Source: UBA1049 sp964522305
Lineage (GTDB): Bacteria; Bacillota; Clostridia; Oscillospirales; CAG-382
Length of the DNA stretch: 51,814 nucleotides
NCBI GenBank assembly: GCA_964522305.1
Contig: CAZFVM010000001.1
Span: forward strand, 1-51,814
Reading direction: 5' to 3'
Positions 8,810-17,394 of the stretch are shown piece after piece; position 1 is the stretch's first letter, and every line of letters starts with the position of its first letter. The position numbers were made by a program, and so were the translations under genes. The notes beneath the pieces are model-generated. The model had not been told where the DNA came from. It searched no databases and saw nothing but the letters and a program-made list of their open reading frames with translations.

Positions 8810-9037
8810 ATGTTTGAGAGACTTAGACAGATAGTAGCAAAACAACTGAGGATCGACACCGACAACGTTACCATGGAGACTAACATCATTGAGGACCTGG
8901 GAGCGGATTCCCTGGACCTGGTGGAGATGCTTATGTCTATAGAAGACAAGCTGGGTATTAATATCCCGGACGAGGATGTTGCCAAATTCAAGACCGTGGG
9001 GGATTTTGTTCAATACCTGGAAAATATAGCAAAGTGA
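8810..9037 (+). CDS. acpP: Acyl carrier protein
   Basis: This small acidic cytosolic protein carries acyl chains for fatty-acid synthesis on a phosphopantetheine arm. The 75 residues are the normal size. The attachment site is Ser34 in DLGADSLDLVEML. AGAAAGGAG upstream of ATG 8810 is a strong ribosome-binding site. Its stop overlaps the GTG start of the next gene by 4 bp. The other fatty-acid genes (plsX, fabH, fabD and similar) are not adjacent, so acpP is detached from the usual fab cluster. Confidence 0.97.
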   Translation: MFERLRQIVAKQLRIDTDNVTMETNIIEDLGADSLDLVEMLMSIEDKLGINIPDEDVAKFKTVGDFVQYLENIAK

Positions 9038-9714
9038 GCCATAGAGTTTTGTTGTTCGACCTTGACGGCACTTTGATTGATTCGCTTGCGGACTTAACCG
9101 ACAGCGTCAATCATGTGTTGTCAAGGTTTTGTTTTGAGCAAAAATCCCGGGAACAGATAGCCTCTTATTTGGGGGACGGCTTGTATGCTTTGTTTGGTCG
9201 AGCATTGCCCTCGGATTGTCCCGCGCAGACCCGGGACTTGGCTTACCCTGTTTTTGTGGAGCATTATTCCCAAAACATGAACAACAAGACCCTTCCCTTT
9301 GAAGGGGTTGTTCCTTTGCTGACTCAGCTAAAAGAAGAGGGATATAAGATAGGGGTGGTATCCAACAAAGACCACGAGGCGGTACAATCCTTGTGCTTGG
9401 AGTTTTTTCCCGAGGTTTTTGCCGGAGAAGGTATAAAAGCGGTGTTGGGGACCCGAGGAGCTGCGACAAGAAAGCCTAATTCCTATTTGCCTAACAAGGC
9501 GATGGAAATCCTTGGAGGCAACCCCAAAGAAACGGTCCTTATCGGGGACAGTGAAGTGGATATCAAAACCGCACAAAACGCAGGGATTGACATCATCTGT
9601 GTGGGCTGGGGGTACAGAACTCCTCAATATTTAAGAGAAAAGGGAGCAAAGACTATAGTAGACAACCCAAAACAGCTGGGTATTTTGTTGACAAAAGGGC
9701 GGCTTTTGCTATAA
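9034..9714 (+). CDS. HAD-family hydrolase, phosphoglycolate phosphatase-like
   Basis: This is a 226-residue HAD phosphatase. Motif I is LLFDLDGTLIDS, with the nucleophile and acid Asp at about residues 9 and 11. Motif II is the VVSNKD region, and motif IV is VLIGDSEVDIKTAQNAG. The cap domain between them is alpha-helical, as in Gph/PpaX proteins. The start is GTG 9034, inside a GTGA overlap with the acpP stop, so translation is coupled to acpP. Substrate cannot be deduced; phosphoglycolate or pyrophosphate are family precedents. Confidence 0.88.
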   Translation: MSHRVLLFDLDGTLIDSLADLTDSVNHVLSRFCFEQKSREQIASYLGDGLYALFGRALPSDCPAQTRDLAYPVFVEHYSQNMNNKTLPFEGVVPLLTQLKEEGYKIGVVSNKDHEAVQSLCLEFFPEVFAGEGIKAVLGTRGAATRKPNSYLPNKAMEILGGNPKETVLIGDSEVDIKTAQNAGIDIICVGWGYRTPQYLREKGAKTIVDNPKQLGILLTKGRLLL

Positions 9715-9736
9715 TGTATATGGGGAGAGATGCTCT

Positions 9737-10630
9737 ATGGAACACCTTATCCGAGAACTGGAAGAACTAAGAAAATCGGTCAGCCGCTGGTATTATATAT
9801 CTGTCGGACTGGCATTTGCGGGACTGCTTTCCATCCCCTTTTTTTTACCGAGATTTGTAGTGTTGTCTTTTTTGATTTTTATCTCGGCTTTTTTGGTTTT
9901 TGCCTTTGGAGGCAGACGGGCAAAACAGGAATACATTCGTCGTTTCAAAAAAGAAATGGTAAAGGGTTTGCTCTCAGAGGTGTTTGACGACTTGACCTTT
10001 GATCCCGATGGAGGGATATCCAGGGAAGTAATTCGCAACACCAAGATGATTTGTATGGGGAATGTATATCGCTCGGAAGACTATGTGAGGGCCAAGTATA
10101 AAGGAATAGGGTTTGAGCAATCGGATGTGGTTATCCAAAACGAAACCACGGACAGCGACGGGAACACCCAAACCACCACTTACTTTAGGGGCAGATGGAT
10201 GGTTTTTGAGTTTAACAAAGAGTTTTTTTCTGATCTGCAGGTACGACAAAAAGGGTTTTCCTATTCCACCAGAAAAAGCGGGTGGTTTGTTAATAAACAA
10301 GACAGGATGAACCCGGTGAAGATGGAGGACATGGAGTTTAACAAGTTATTTGATGTGTATTCCAACAACCCCCACGAAGCATATTATATCCTTACACCCC
10401 ATATAATGGACTCGATAAAGAATATTCAGCGCCACACCAAGGGCAAAATATTGTTTTGCTTTGTAAAGAAAAAACTTCATGTAGCTGTAAACAACAACGA
10501 AGATTCCTTCGAAGCTCCAATCTTTTCAAGGTTGGACACTCGGATGTTAGATAAAATAAAACAAGAAATAAGTATTATAACCAGGTTTGCAGACCAGCTT
10601 AATCTGGATAGAAATATCTACAAGCAATAG
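9737..10630 (+). CDS. DUF3137 family membrane protein
   Basis: This protein has 297 residues: a short amphipathic N-terminus, two adjacent transmembrane helices (about 19-40 and 44-62), then a soluble domain. The soluble part contains FRGRWMVFEFNKEF, FDVYSNNPHEAYYILTP and GKILFCFVKKKLHVAVNN, which I recognise as DUF3137. These proteins are commonly encoded beside lemA, as here (31 bp upstream of the lemA start). Function is unknown; a membrane-associated role with LemA is inferred from context. Confidence 0.78.
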   Translation: MEHLIRELEELRKSVSRWYYISVGLAFAGLLSIPFFLPRFVVLSFLIFISAFLVFAFGGRRAKQEYIRRFKKEMVKGLLSEVFDDLTFDPDGGISREVIRNTKMICMGNVYRSEDYVRAKYKGIGFEQSDVVIQNETTDSDGNTQTTTYFRGRWMVFEFNKEFFSDLQVRQKGFSYSTRKSGWFVNKQDRMNPVKMEDMEFNKLFDVYSNNPHEAYYILTPHIMDSIKNIQRHTKGKILFCFVKKKLHVAVNNNEDSFEAPIFSRLDTRMLDKIKQEISIITRFADQLNLDRNIYKQ

Positions 10631-10661
10631 TATTGATACTAAATATACAGGAGGCAAACAA

Positions 10662-11201
10662 ATGGAGTTTTTTGTTGTTTTCGGCGGGATAATTGTTATC
10701 CTTTTGATATGGTTTGTTTCGGTTCGAAACCGTATCGTCACAGCTGAGGTAAAGATAGAAGAAGCTACCTCCGGAATCGATATTGCCCTTACCAAGAGAT
10801 ACGATGTCTTGACCAAGATGTTAGATGTGGTCAAAGGATATGCAAGTCACGAAAAAGAAACCCTAAAAGAATTAGTAAAGCTTCGGACCGATATGTCCAT
10901 GGGAGAAAAGAACCGAGCTAATGCAGATATGGATGAACTGCGCAGGCAAATCAGGGTCATAGTCGAGAGATACCCGGACTTGAAGGCAAGCGAGAACTTT
11001 AAGACTCTTCAAATCTCCATTACCGATGTCGAAGAGCACCTCCAAGCCGCTCGAAGACTATACAACGGTAATGTCACCCACTTTAATAATTTGATAGTAA
11101 TCTTTCCCTCCAACTTAGTGGCAGGAATGATGGGCAAGACTAAAAAAGAATTTTTTGAGGCGGAGGCAGAAAAAAGAGCCGATGTCAAAATGGAGTTTTA
11201 G
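10662..11201 (+). CDS. lemA: LemA family protein
   Basis: This is a 179-residue LemA protein with one N-terminal transmembrane helix (about 3-22) and a long helical-bundle domain with the family pattern NRIVTAEVKIEEATSGIDIALTKRYD, then FNNLIVIFPSNLVAGMMG. ATG 10662 is chosen over an upstream in-frame codon at 10587 because AGGAGG lies just upstream and the helix begins immediately after. The family is widespread; its biochemical function is not established. It is paired with DUF3137 and overlaps the next gene's start. Confidence 0.9.
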   Translation: MEFFVVFGGIIVILLIWFVSVRNRIVTAEVKIEEATSGIDIALTKRYDVLTKMLDVVKGYASHEKETLKELVKLRTDMSMGEKNRANADMDELRRQIRVIVERYPDLKASENFKTLQISITDVEEHLQAARRLYNGNVTHFNNLIVIFPSNLVAGMMGKTKKEFFEAEAEKRADVKMEF

Positions 11202-12567
11202 CAAGACCGATCGAAACAAAAAAGCCAGACTCACACCGGGACAGATTATAATAATCGGTTTTGTTGCGGTTATTTTGGTTGGCGGTTTGTTGCTTATGCT
11301 GCCGATATCTTCGGTTGCGGGCAAAAGCACTTCCCCCTCAGATGCGTTTTTTACCGCCACCTCCGCCACCTGTGTGACCGGGTTGACCGTGTTGGATACC
11401 GATACCTATTGGTCCGGGTTTGGCAAAGGGATAATCCTTACCATGATACAGGTAGGGGGCTTGGGGTTTATGTCTCTGGCTATGCTTATGAGCATGTTGT
11501 TAAAACGCAGGGTCTCTCCAAAAGAGAGGGTGGTCTTTGTTCAATCTATGAACCTGTTGACCGGAGAGAGGATGTTTTCTTTTGTAAAGCACATGCTGGT
11601 GTTTACCTTTGCCTTTGAAAGCGTCGGAGCGTTGTTGCTTGCCTTCAAATATGTTCCCCTCTTCGGGTTTTGGCCCGGGTTGGCAAAAAGTGTTTTTCAC
11701 TCTGTATCCGCCTTTTGTAACGCAGGGTTTGACCTGATGGGCGGGTTTTCCGGGGAGTTTTCCGGGTTGTCGTTTTTTGCAGAAGATTATTATACAAACA
11801 TAGTTATAGGGTCTTTGGTTATCTTTGGCGGCCTGGGCTTTGTGGTCTGGCAGGAGATAGTAGAAAAAATAGTTAGCAAAAAAAGACTGTCTTTGTACTC
11901 TAGATTGGTTTTGGTCATATCCGCCCTTTTGGTCTTTGGCGGAGGACTGATATTCTTAATTACCGAAGGGCAAAACCCCCATACCCTGGGTGGTCTTTCA
12001 CCGGGGGGCAAGATTATCGGCAGTTGGTTTATGTCTGTGACCTGTCGTACCGCCGGATTTGCGGCATTGCCTGTGGGTAAGCTCAAGGGAGTAAGCTTGG
12101 GATTGTCCATGTTGCTCATGTTTGTTGGCGGGTCTTCCGGCTCTACTGCGGGAGGGGTCAAGACGGTTACCGTGGGCATAGTAATGATAGCGGTATTCCA
12201 GATAATCAAAGGGAACCGAGAGATAAATATTCGCAAGCGCAGGCTTGATATGAATGTGGTGTCCCGGGCTTTTGCACTAATTATAATTGCCGGTATGACA
12301 CTGTTGGCAGGTAGTTTTATAATAAGTTTCACCGACTCGGTGTTTGGGTTTTCGGACATATTGTTTGAAGCGGTTTCTGCTTTTGGGACAGTAGGGCTAA
12401 CGACGGGGATAACCCCGGAGATATCGGTTTTTGGCAGAATTGTGCTGATGGCGTTGATGTTCTTTGGCAGGATAGGGGTGATAACCATCACCTATACCAT
12501 TATGAAGAGCTTGGACTCTGATACAAAAAGCATAAAATACCCCAGGACAAATGTGTTGTTGGGCTGA
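11182..12567 (+). CDS. ktrB: Potassium uptake protein KtrB/TrkH, membrane subunit
   Basis: KtrB is the ion-conducting subunit of a Ktr-type K+ (Na+-linked) uptake system in the cytoplasmic membrane. The four selectivity-filter loops are visible: ATCVTGLTV, AFCNAGFDL, TCRTAGFAA and AFGTVGLTT, one per M1-P-M2 repeat. About 461 residues is typical. ATG 11182 is used; it overlaps lemA by 20 bp. A TTG at 11155 is the alternative and would add nine basic residues. The regulatory subunit ktrA follows 40 bp later. Confidence 0.93.
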   Translation: MSKWSFSKTDRNKKARLTPGQIIIIGFVAVILVGGLLLMLPISSVAGKSTSPSDAFFTATSATCVTGLTVLDTDTYWSGFGKGIILTMIQVGGLGFMSLAMLMSMLLKRRVSPKERVVFVQSMNLLTGERMFSFVKHMLVFTFAFESVGALLLAFKYVPLFGFWPGLAKSVFHSVSAFCNAGFDLMGGFSGEFSGLSFFAEDYYTNIVIGSLVIFGGLGFVVWQEIVEKIVSKKRLSLYSRLVLVISALLVFGGGLIFLITEGQNPHTLGGLSPGGKIIGSWFMSVTCRTAGFAALPVGKLKGVSLGLSMLLMFVGGSSGSTAGGVKTVTVGIVMIAVFQIIKGNREINIRKRRLDMNVVSRAFALIIIAGMTLLAGSFIISFTDSVFGFSDILFEAVSAFGTVGLTTGITPEISVFGRIVLMALMFFGRIGVITITYTIMKSLDSDTKSIKYPRTNVLLG

Positions 12568-12607
12568 TATAACAAAAATACGGGGAAAGGGTTAAAAAGT
12601 AAGGGAA

Positions 12608-13267
12608 ATGAAGAGTTTTTGTATAATTGGGCTGGGCAACTTCGGGACTACCCTCGCCCGAACCCTGACAGATAACGGACATCAAGTGTCGGTTATCGAT
12701 AAGGATGAAGAAAAGATTGACGAAATAGCCGATGATGTGATGTCCGCCATATGCGGGGATGCCACCAACGAAAACGTGTTGAAGGTTGTGGGTATAAACA
12801 ACTATGACGCCTGTATAGTATGTCTGAAGGATAACATGCAGGACTCTATTTTGATTACTCTGCTGTTAAAGGAGATGGGAGCAAGGCGGGTGGTGGCGCG
12901 AGCCATTTCCAACCGACACAAGAAAGTTTTGCTAAAAGTCGGGGCTAACATGGTGGTGTTCCCCGAGCGGGATATGGGGCAAAAACTTGCCTTTACATTG
13001 ACCAAGACCGATGTCTTTGAGTTCTTTAACCTGTCGGAGGACTTTTCCATAGCAGAGATTAAGGTACCCGAATCCTGGACCGGAAAGAGCGCTCGAGAGA
13101 TAGATGCCCGCAGAAACTTCGGGATTAATATCATCGCGACCTGTAACAACGAAGGGGAACACTTCGAAATGTTTGCCGACCCGGAGAGGGTGTTTACAAC
13201 CGAGGAAAGAATAGTTATAATCGGAGATAACAAGGACCTTAATAAATTAACCGAGAAAAAGCTGTAA
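12608..13267 (+). CDS. ktrA: Potassium uptake protein KtrA, RCK nucleotide-binding subunit
   Basis: KtrA is a cytosolic ring protein that gates KtrB in response to bound ATP/ADP or NAD. The 219 residues have a Rossmann RCK-N domain beginning CIIGLGNFGTTLA (about 5-17), with the acidic end of beta-2 at VIDKDEEKID, then an RCK-C domain from about residue 135. The fold begins at once, so ATG 12608 is the only sensible start even though the AAGGG is very close to it. Confidence 0.94.
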   Translation: MKSFCIIGLGNFGTTLARTLTDNGHQVSVIDKDEEKIDEIADDVMSAICGDATNENVLKVVGINNYDACIVCLKDNMQDSILITLLLKEMGARRVVARAISNRHKKVLLKVGANMVVFPERDMGQKLAFTLTKTDVFEFFNLSEDFSIAEIKVPESWTGKSAREIDARRNFGINIIATCNNEGEHFEMFADPERVFTTEERIVIIGDNKDLNKLTEKKL

Positions 13268-13310
13268 GTATAATCATAAATAACAATAAACATAAAAAAG
13301 GAGCGGTATC

Positions 13311-14450
13311 ATGAAAGCGATAATCAATGGAAAAATTGTGTTAAAAGACCGGATTTTGGAAGGTAGAGCTTTGGTTTATGACCAAAAAATAATAGATTTT
13401 GCCGACCCCGATAACATCCCGGAAGGTGCAGAGATAATCGACGCCGGCGGCAAATATGTCTCCCCCGGATTTTTGGATGTCCATATCCACGGGTTTTTGG
13501 GAGAGGACACCTCGGATGGCAAAGAAGAAGGCTTTAGAATCATGTCTGAGGGATTGTTAAAAAACGGAGTAACCGCTTGGTTGCCAACCACCGTAACCAT
13601 CCCCCGAGAAGACGTGATAAAGGTTGCCGGGATTATTCGTTCTTTGATGGAGGAGTCCAAAACCTGGAAAGGCGCTGCCATTCTTGGGATGAACGCAGAG
13701 GGCCCCTATGTAAACCCAAAGAAAAAAGGAGCACAAAACGAAGCATATATCCAAAAACCGGATTCCGAAGTCCTTATAGACAACTCGGATGTAATAAAAA
13801 TTTCTACCTTGGCGCCTGAGATGGACGAAGGTTTCACCGAGATTAAAAAAATAGTGGCAAATTCGGATGTCATCATCTCCATGGGACACACCGATGCCGA
13901 TTATGACCAGGCGTCAGAATCTATTTTGTCCGGAGTCAAGCTGATAACCCATCTGTTTAATGCTATGACCCCCTTGGCACACCGTAATCCCGGGGTAGTG
14001 GGAGCTGCTTTGACCCACGATGTGTATGTAGAGCTTATTACCGACAAGTTCCATATTCATCCTGCTTTGTTTGAATTGATTTATAAGGTAAAGAAGGATA
14101 AAATGATAGTAATCACCGACTGTATTCGTGCCGGAGGGTTAGAGGACGGAGAATATGACCTGGGAGGACAGCAGGTGACATTAAAGGGTATCGAATGCAG
14201 GCTTGCAGACGGTACAATCGCAGGTAGTGTTTTGACCCTAAACAAGGGGGTTTACAACATGTACAGCGAGACCACCCTTACAGTTCCCGAGGCGGTGGCG
14301 TGTGCCACAATTAACCCGGCTACCATGCTGGGGATACAGGACAAGAAAGGCTCGTTGGAGATAGGCAAGGATGCCGACATCATTATTTTTGACCAAGAAT
14401 TCAATATAAATAAGACAATTATCGGAGGTAGTGTGCGTTATGAAGCTTAA
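13311..14450 (+). CDS. nagA: N-acetylglucosamine-6-phosphate deacetylase
   Basis: NagA removes acetate from GlcNAc-6-phosphate, giving glucosamine-6-phosphate for cell-wall recycling or catabolism. The 379 residues form an amidohydrolase barrel with DVHIHGF, the metal-binding glutamate in NAEGPYVNP, GHTDADY, THLFNAMTPLAHRNPG and the catalytic aspartate in VITDCIRAGG. AAGGAG lies 9 nt before the ATG. It overlaps the ROK-like gene by 11 bp, which suggests they share a sugar pathway. No nagB is present nearby. Confidence 0.95.
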   Translation: MKAIINGKIVLKDRILEGRALVYDQKIIDFADPDNIPEGAEIIDAGGKYVSPGFLDVHIHGFLGEDTSDGKEEGFRIMSEGLLKNGVTAWLPTTVTIPREDVIKVAGIIRSLMEESKTWKGAAILGMNAEGPYVNPKKKGAQNEAYIQKPDSEVLIDNSDVIKISTLAPEMDEGFTEIKKIVANSDVIISMGHTDADYDQASESILSGVKLITHLFNAMTPLAHRNPGVVGAALTHDVYVELITDKFHIHPALFELIYKVKKDKMIVITDCIRAGGLEDGEYDLGGQQVTLKGIECRLADGTIAGSVLTLNKGVYNMYSETTLTVPEAVACATINPATMLGIQDKKGSLEIGKDADIIIFDQEFNINKTIIGGSVRYEA

Positions 14451-15816
14451 GGTACAAGCGGTATTAGATCCGCAATTTAGCCCCTTATCGGTGGTATGCC
14501 GGGAAATGAGGGAGAACACCAAGGACGAAGGCCAGGACCTGATTATCGGTATCGAGAGAAACCATGGATATGTATCGGTATACAAGACCAGAATTTATCT
14601 CGACGGTGTGGGTCGTGACCAAGACAACTTTGAGTTTGTGGAGCGGATTATAAAATCCTTGTTATGGTCCATGGGCGGATATAAAATTATAATCGCCGGC
14701 AGCCGAGTCGTAGGGGAGAAAATAAAAGAGGCTTACAAGGACAAGGGTCTCAGAGACTTCGACTTCCACTTTATGGAGAGGGTTTATGAAGAGTCTTTTG
14801 TGGTAGAACTCAGAGACATCGAGGATGCTCCCGTGGCAAACGAACAATCCGACCCCATCGGCAGACACTTGGACGGTTGCAGGATTGGGTTTGATGCCGG
14901 CGGCAGCGACAGGAAAGTCAGTGCGGTTATAGACGGGGAAGCCGTTTATTCCGAAGAGGTGGTTTGGCATCCCAAGATTAACACCGACCCTTCCTATCAC
15001 TACAAGGGAATCTTGGAGGCAATGAAAACAGCTGCTTCCCACATGCCCAGGGTTGACGGTATCGGGGTTTCCTCCGCTGGGGTTTATGTGGACAACAAGA
15101 TTATGATAGCCTCTTTGTTCCTTAAGGTTCCGGACGAAGAGTTTGACAGACATGTCAAGAACATGTATATAAATGTGGCGAAAGAAATCGGAGAAAATAT
15201 TCCTTTGGAGGTTGCCAACGACGGGGATGTAACCGCTTTGGCAGGTGCCATGGAACTCGACGACACCAATGTGTTGGGGATAGCCATGGGGACCTCTGAG
15301 GCAGGAGGATATGTAGACGGGCAGGGTAACATTACCGGGCGTCTCAACGAGCTTGCCTTTGTGCCCGTGGATTTTTCCAAGGATGCCATGGTGGACGAGT
15401 GGTCCGGCGACTATGGTTGCGGAGTCAAATACTTCTCCCAAGACGGGGTTATCAAGTTAGCTCCCGCAGCGGGAATCGAGCTGGATGAATCCCTTACTCC
15501 GGCGGAAAAACTAAAGGTAGTACAAGGGCTTATGGAACAAGGGGATGAGCGTGCAGCAAAGATATACGAAACCATAGGTGTGTACTTTGGTTATGCTCTG
15601 CCCTATTATGCCGAGTTTTATGACATAAAGCATGTATTGATACTCGGTAGGGTTACCTCCGGCGAGGGCGGTGTTTTGTTGCTCAACAAAGCAAAGGAAG
15701 TATTAAACACCGAGTTTCCGGAGTTTGCCAAGAAGGTAAATCTGCATATACCCGACGAGAATCAACGCAGGGTAGGTCAGTCGGTGGCGGCTGCCAGTTT
15801 GCCCAACATAGGCTAA
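14440..15816 (+). CDS. ROK-family-like sugar kinase with N-terminal extension
   Basis: This 458-residue protein has an actin/hexokinase-fold C-terminal part starting at about residue 147 (IGFDAGGSDRKVSAVIDG, phosphate-1 loop), with VANDGDVTALAG and LGIAMGTSEAGGYVDG downstream. That is the pattern of ROK-type proteins. The classical ROK zinc motif (CxCGxxGCxE) is not visible; WSGDYGCGVKYF stands in that area. Residues 1-135 form a separate domain I do not recognise. ATG 14440 is chosen because GGAGG sits 11 nt upstream; GTG 14431 is too close. Coupling to nagA suggests an amino-sugar substrate, which is an inference. Confidence 0.72.
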   Translation: MKLKVQAVLDPQFSPLSVVCREMRENTKDEGQDLIIGIERNHGYVSVYKTRIYLDGVGRDQDNFEFVERIIKSLLWSMGGYKIIIAGSRVVGEKIKEAYKDKGLRDFDFHFMERVYEESFVVELRDIEDAPVANEQSDPIGRHLDGCRIGFDAGGSDRKVSAVIDGEAVYSEEVVWHPKINTDPSYHYKGILEAMKTAASHMPRVDGIGVSSAGVYVDNKIMIASLFLKVPDEEFDRHVKNMYINVAKEIGENIPLEVANDGDVTALAGAMELDDTNVLGIAMGTSEAGGYVDGQGNITGRLNELAFVPVDFSKDAMVDEWSGDYGCGVKYFSQDGVIKLAPAAGIELDESLTPAEKLKVVQGLMEQGDERAAKIYETIGVYFGYALPYYAEFYDIKHVLILGRVTSGEGGVLLLNKAKEVLNTEFPEFAKKVNLHIPDENQRRVGQSVAAASLPNIG

Positions 15817-15836
15817 GGGCTAAAACATAACAAAAA

Positions 15837-15873
15837 AGCCGGGACGGAAATATCCGCTCCGGCTCTTTTTTTT
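15837..15873. terminator. Bidirectional rho-independent terminator
   Basis: AGCCGGG (15837-15843) pairs with CTCCGGCT-side bases (15858-15864), and CGGA (15845-15848) with TCCG (15853-15856), with one mismatch between the two helices and a 4-nt loop. An eight-T run follows on the plus strand, and on the minus strand the stem is followed by six T. It lies between the convergent ROK-like and MFS genes and can serve both. Confidence 0.9.
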
Positions 15874-15878
15874 CGTAA

Positions 15879-17210
15879 TTATTCTGCAGTCGGAGAAATC
15901 CTTGGTATCCAACGAAGGACAACATATCCCAGCAGTCCAAACAAAACCCCGGTGCAAAGCATTAATATCTGCACGCTCCCCAAGGGCTTTCCGAGTATGG
16001 TAAAGGTAAAATCCCCCATTAGGGATACAAACCCGGTACCTACGAGCATGGCTAACAGTGCAGAAAAGTTCACGAATACAGAATAAAAGGACATATAATT
16101 GGTCCGGTCTCCGACAGGCAGATTTATGTAGGGGAAGTTGGCATAAGTTATGGCTATCATAACACTCAAAAAATGTTGGCTCAACCTGACTATTAGCATA
16201 ATCCAGGTATAATTGCTTCGGTCAGCGAAGGCATACAGAAAATAGGTAGGGGCTAAGAATATGACTGCCAAAGCGAAGGGTTTGAACCATTCGTATCGGA
16301 ATATCAGTCGTTTTGCCGCCGCTCCGAAGAGTATAAAGAACAAAAAGTAAGATGAGTTTATTGCGGTGACAAAGGTGAAGGACACCCCGATGTTGGAGAG
16401 TAAATGGGCGTTTATAACCGAGGCAGTGAGTTGGGAAGCGAAAGTGTATCCAAACATAATATACATGGTGTGTATGAACTTCTTTTGGGAAAAGGCTAAG
16501 CGGATAACCGAGAACATCCCCAGGCGTTGGTTTTCGCTTTTTTGGTATTCGTACTCCTTTGGCAGGCTAAGGACGACGACCTCGACTATCGCCAGCAAAA
16601 ACCCCACTACATAAAGGGAGTTGATTATACCGATTTTGTTGTCTGCGCTCGCCAGAGAGTCTGCCAGGATGGCGCTTAGCAATGTAAACACCCCGGCGAT
16701 GAAGTTGGCTATGGTACTGGAGGTATTAAAATAATCTGCCCGGATACTCTCGGGCAAAAAGTTTATGTGCCACACCGGGTACCCTGCCGAGAATAGGGAG
16801 TTTATGGAGGAAGATACAAAGATTGTCAACGCAAGTCCTGTATATAGTTGTACCGGATCGGTTAAAATCTTCGGCAATAATATGAGCCCGGGAATCCTAA
16901 TGGCATAATAGGTCAAGCGAGAGAGCGCCAACACCCATTTGCGACGAGGGATGCGCTCTAAGACCAGAGGAGAAAGCAAGGAAAACCCTGAGGCGATAAA
17001 GGGGATAAAAATAAGGATACCTATGTTGACCATATCTATGCCATGGCCGACTAAGTATCCGGTGTAGAATATCCCGCCGATAATATTGGTGATGACAGCA
17101 GAAAGGATGGTAGAGGCAAGCATACTGCTCCGCCCCCTGCCATCCTCGGTTTTTGTATTAAAGAGTCTCTTTATCGAGGAGTTGTGCCTAAGGTTATTGG
17201 GATTAATCAT
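15879..17210 (-). CDS. MFS-type transporter
   Basis: This 443-residue polytopic membrane protein has about twelve hydrophobic helices and a basic N-terminal tail (residues 1-30). The loop LVLERIPRRKWVLALSRL after the second or third helix resembles the conserved MFS cytoplasmic loop, and the halves are separated by a polar stretch near KEYEYQKSENQRLG (about 215-230). Substrate cannot be assigned. ATG 17210 lacks a clear Shine-Dalgarno; ATG 17123 has GGGGGCGGAG upstream and is an alternative that would drop the tail. It is monocistronic, with its own promoter. Confidence 0.75.
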   Translation of the reverse strand: MINPNNLRHNSSIKRLFNTKTEDGRGRSSMLASTILSAVITNIIGGIFYTGYLVGHGIDMVNIGILIFIPFIASGFSLLSPLVLERIPRRKWVLALSRLTYYAIRIPGLILLPKILTDPVQLYTGLALTIFVSSSINSLFSAGYPVWHINFLPESIRADYFNTSSTIANFIAGVFTLLSAILADSLASADNKIGIINSLYVVGFLLAIVEVVVLSLPKEYEYQKSENQRLGMFSVIRLAFSQKKFIHTMYIMFGYTFASQLTASVINAHLLSNIGVSFTFVTAINSSYFLFFILFGAAAKRLIFRYEWFKPFALAVIFLAPTYFLYAFADRSNYTWIMLIVRLSQHFLSVMIAITYANFPYINLPVGDRTNYMSFYSVFVNFSALLAMLVGTGFVSLMGDFTFTILGKPLGSVQILMLCTGVLFGLLGYVVLRWIPRISPTAE

Positions 17211-17242
17211 AAGTCACACAACAATATCTATATTTTTGGTCC

Positions 17243-17280
17243 TTACCCTGATTATAAAACAACAAGTCAGGGTAAATCAA
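17243..17280 (-). promoter_or_regulatory. MFS promoter overlapped by a perfect inverted repeat
   Basis: The minus-strand promoter is TTGATT (17280-17275), an 18-bp spacer and TATAAT (17256-17251). A perfect 9-bp inverted repeat, TTACCCTGA (17243-17251) and TCAGGGTAA (17267-17275) with a 15-bp centre, spans from the edge of the -35 box to the -10 box. That is the position expected of a repressor operator for the transporter gene, whose ATG is at 17210. Confidence 0.65.
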
Positions 17281-17394
17281 TTGGATGAATACCAGAAAAT
17301 CCCGAGACCAAGTCAAGCTTTTTGACCTATATTGACTGTTTTTAACCCTCGGTGAGGTGCTTATTGCCTGTAAGACATCCTTTGTCGAGGAGAT

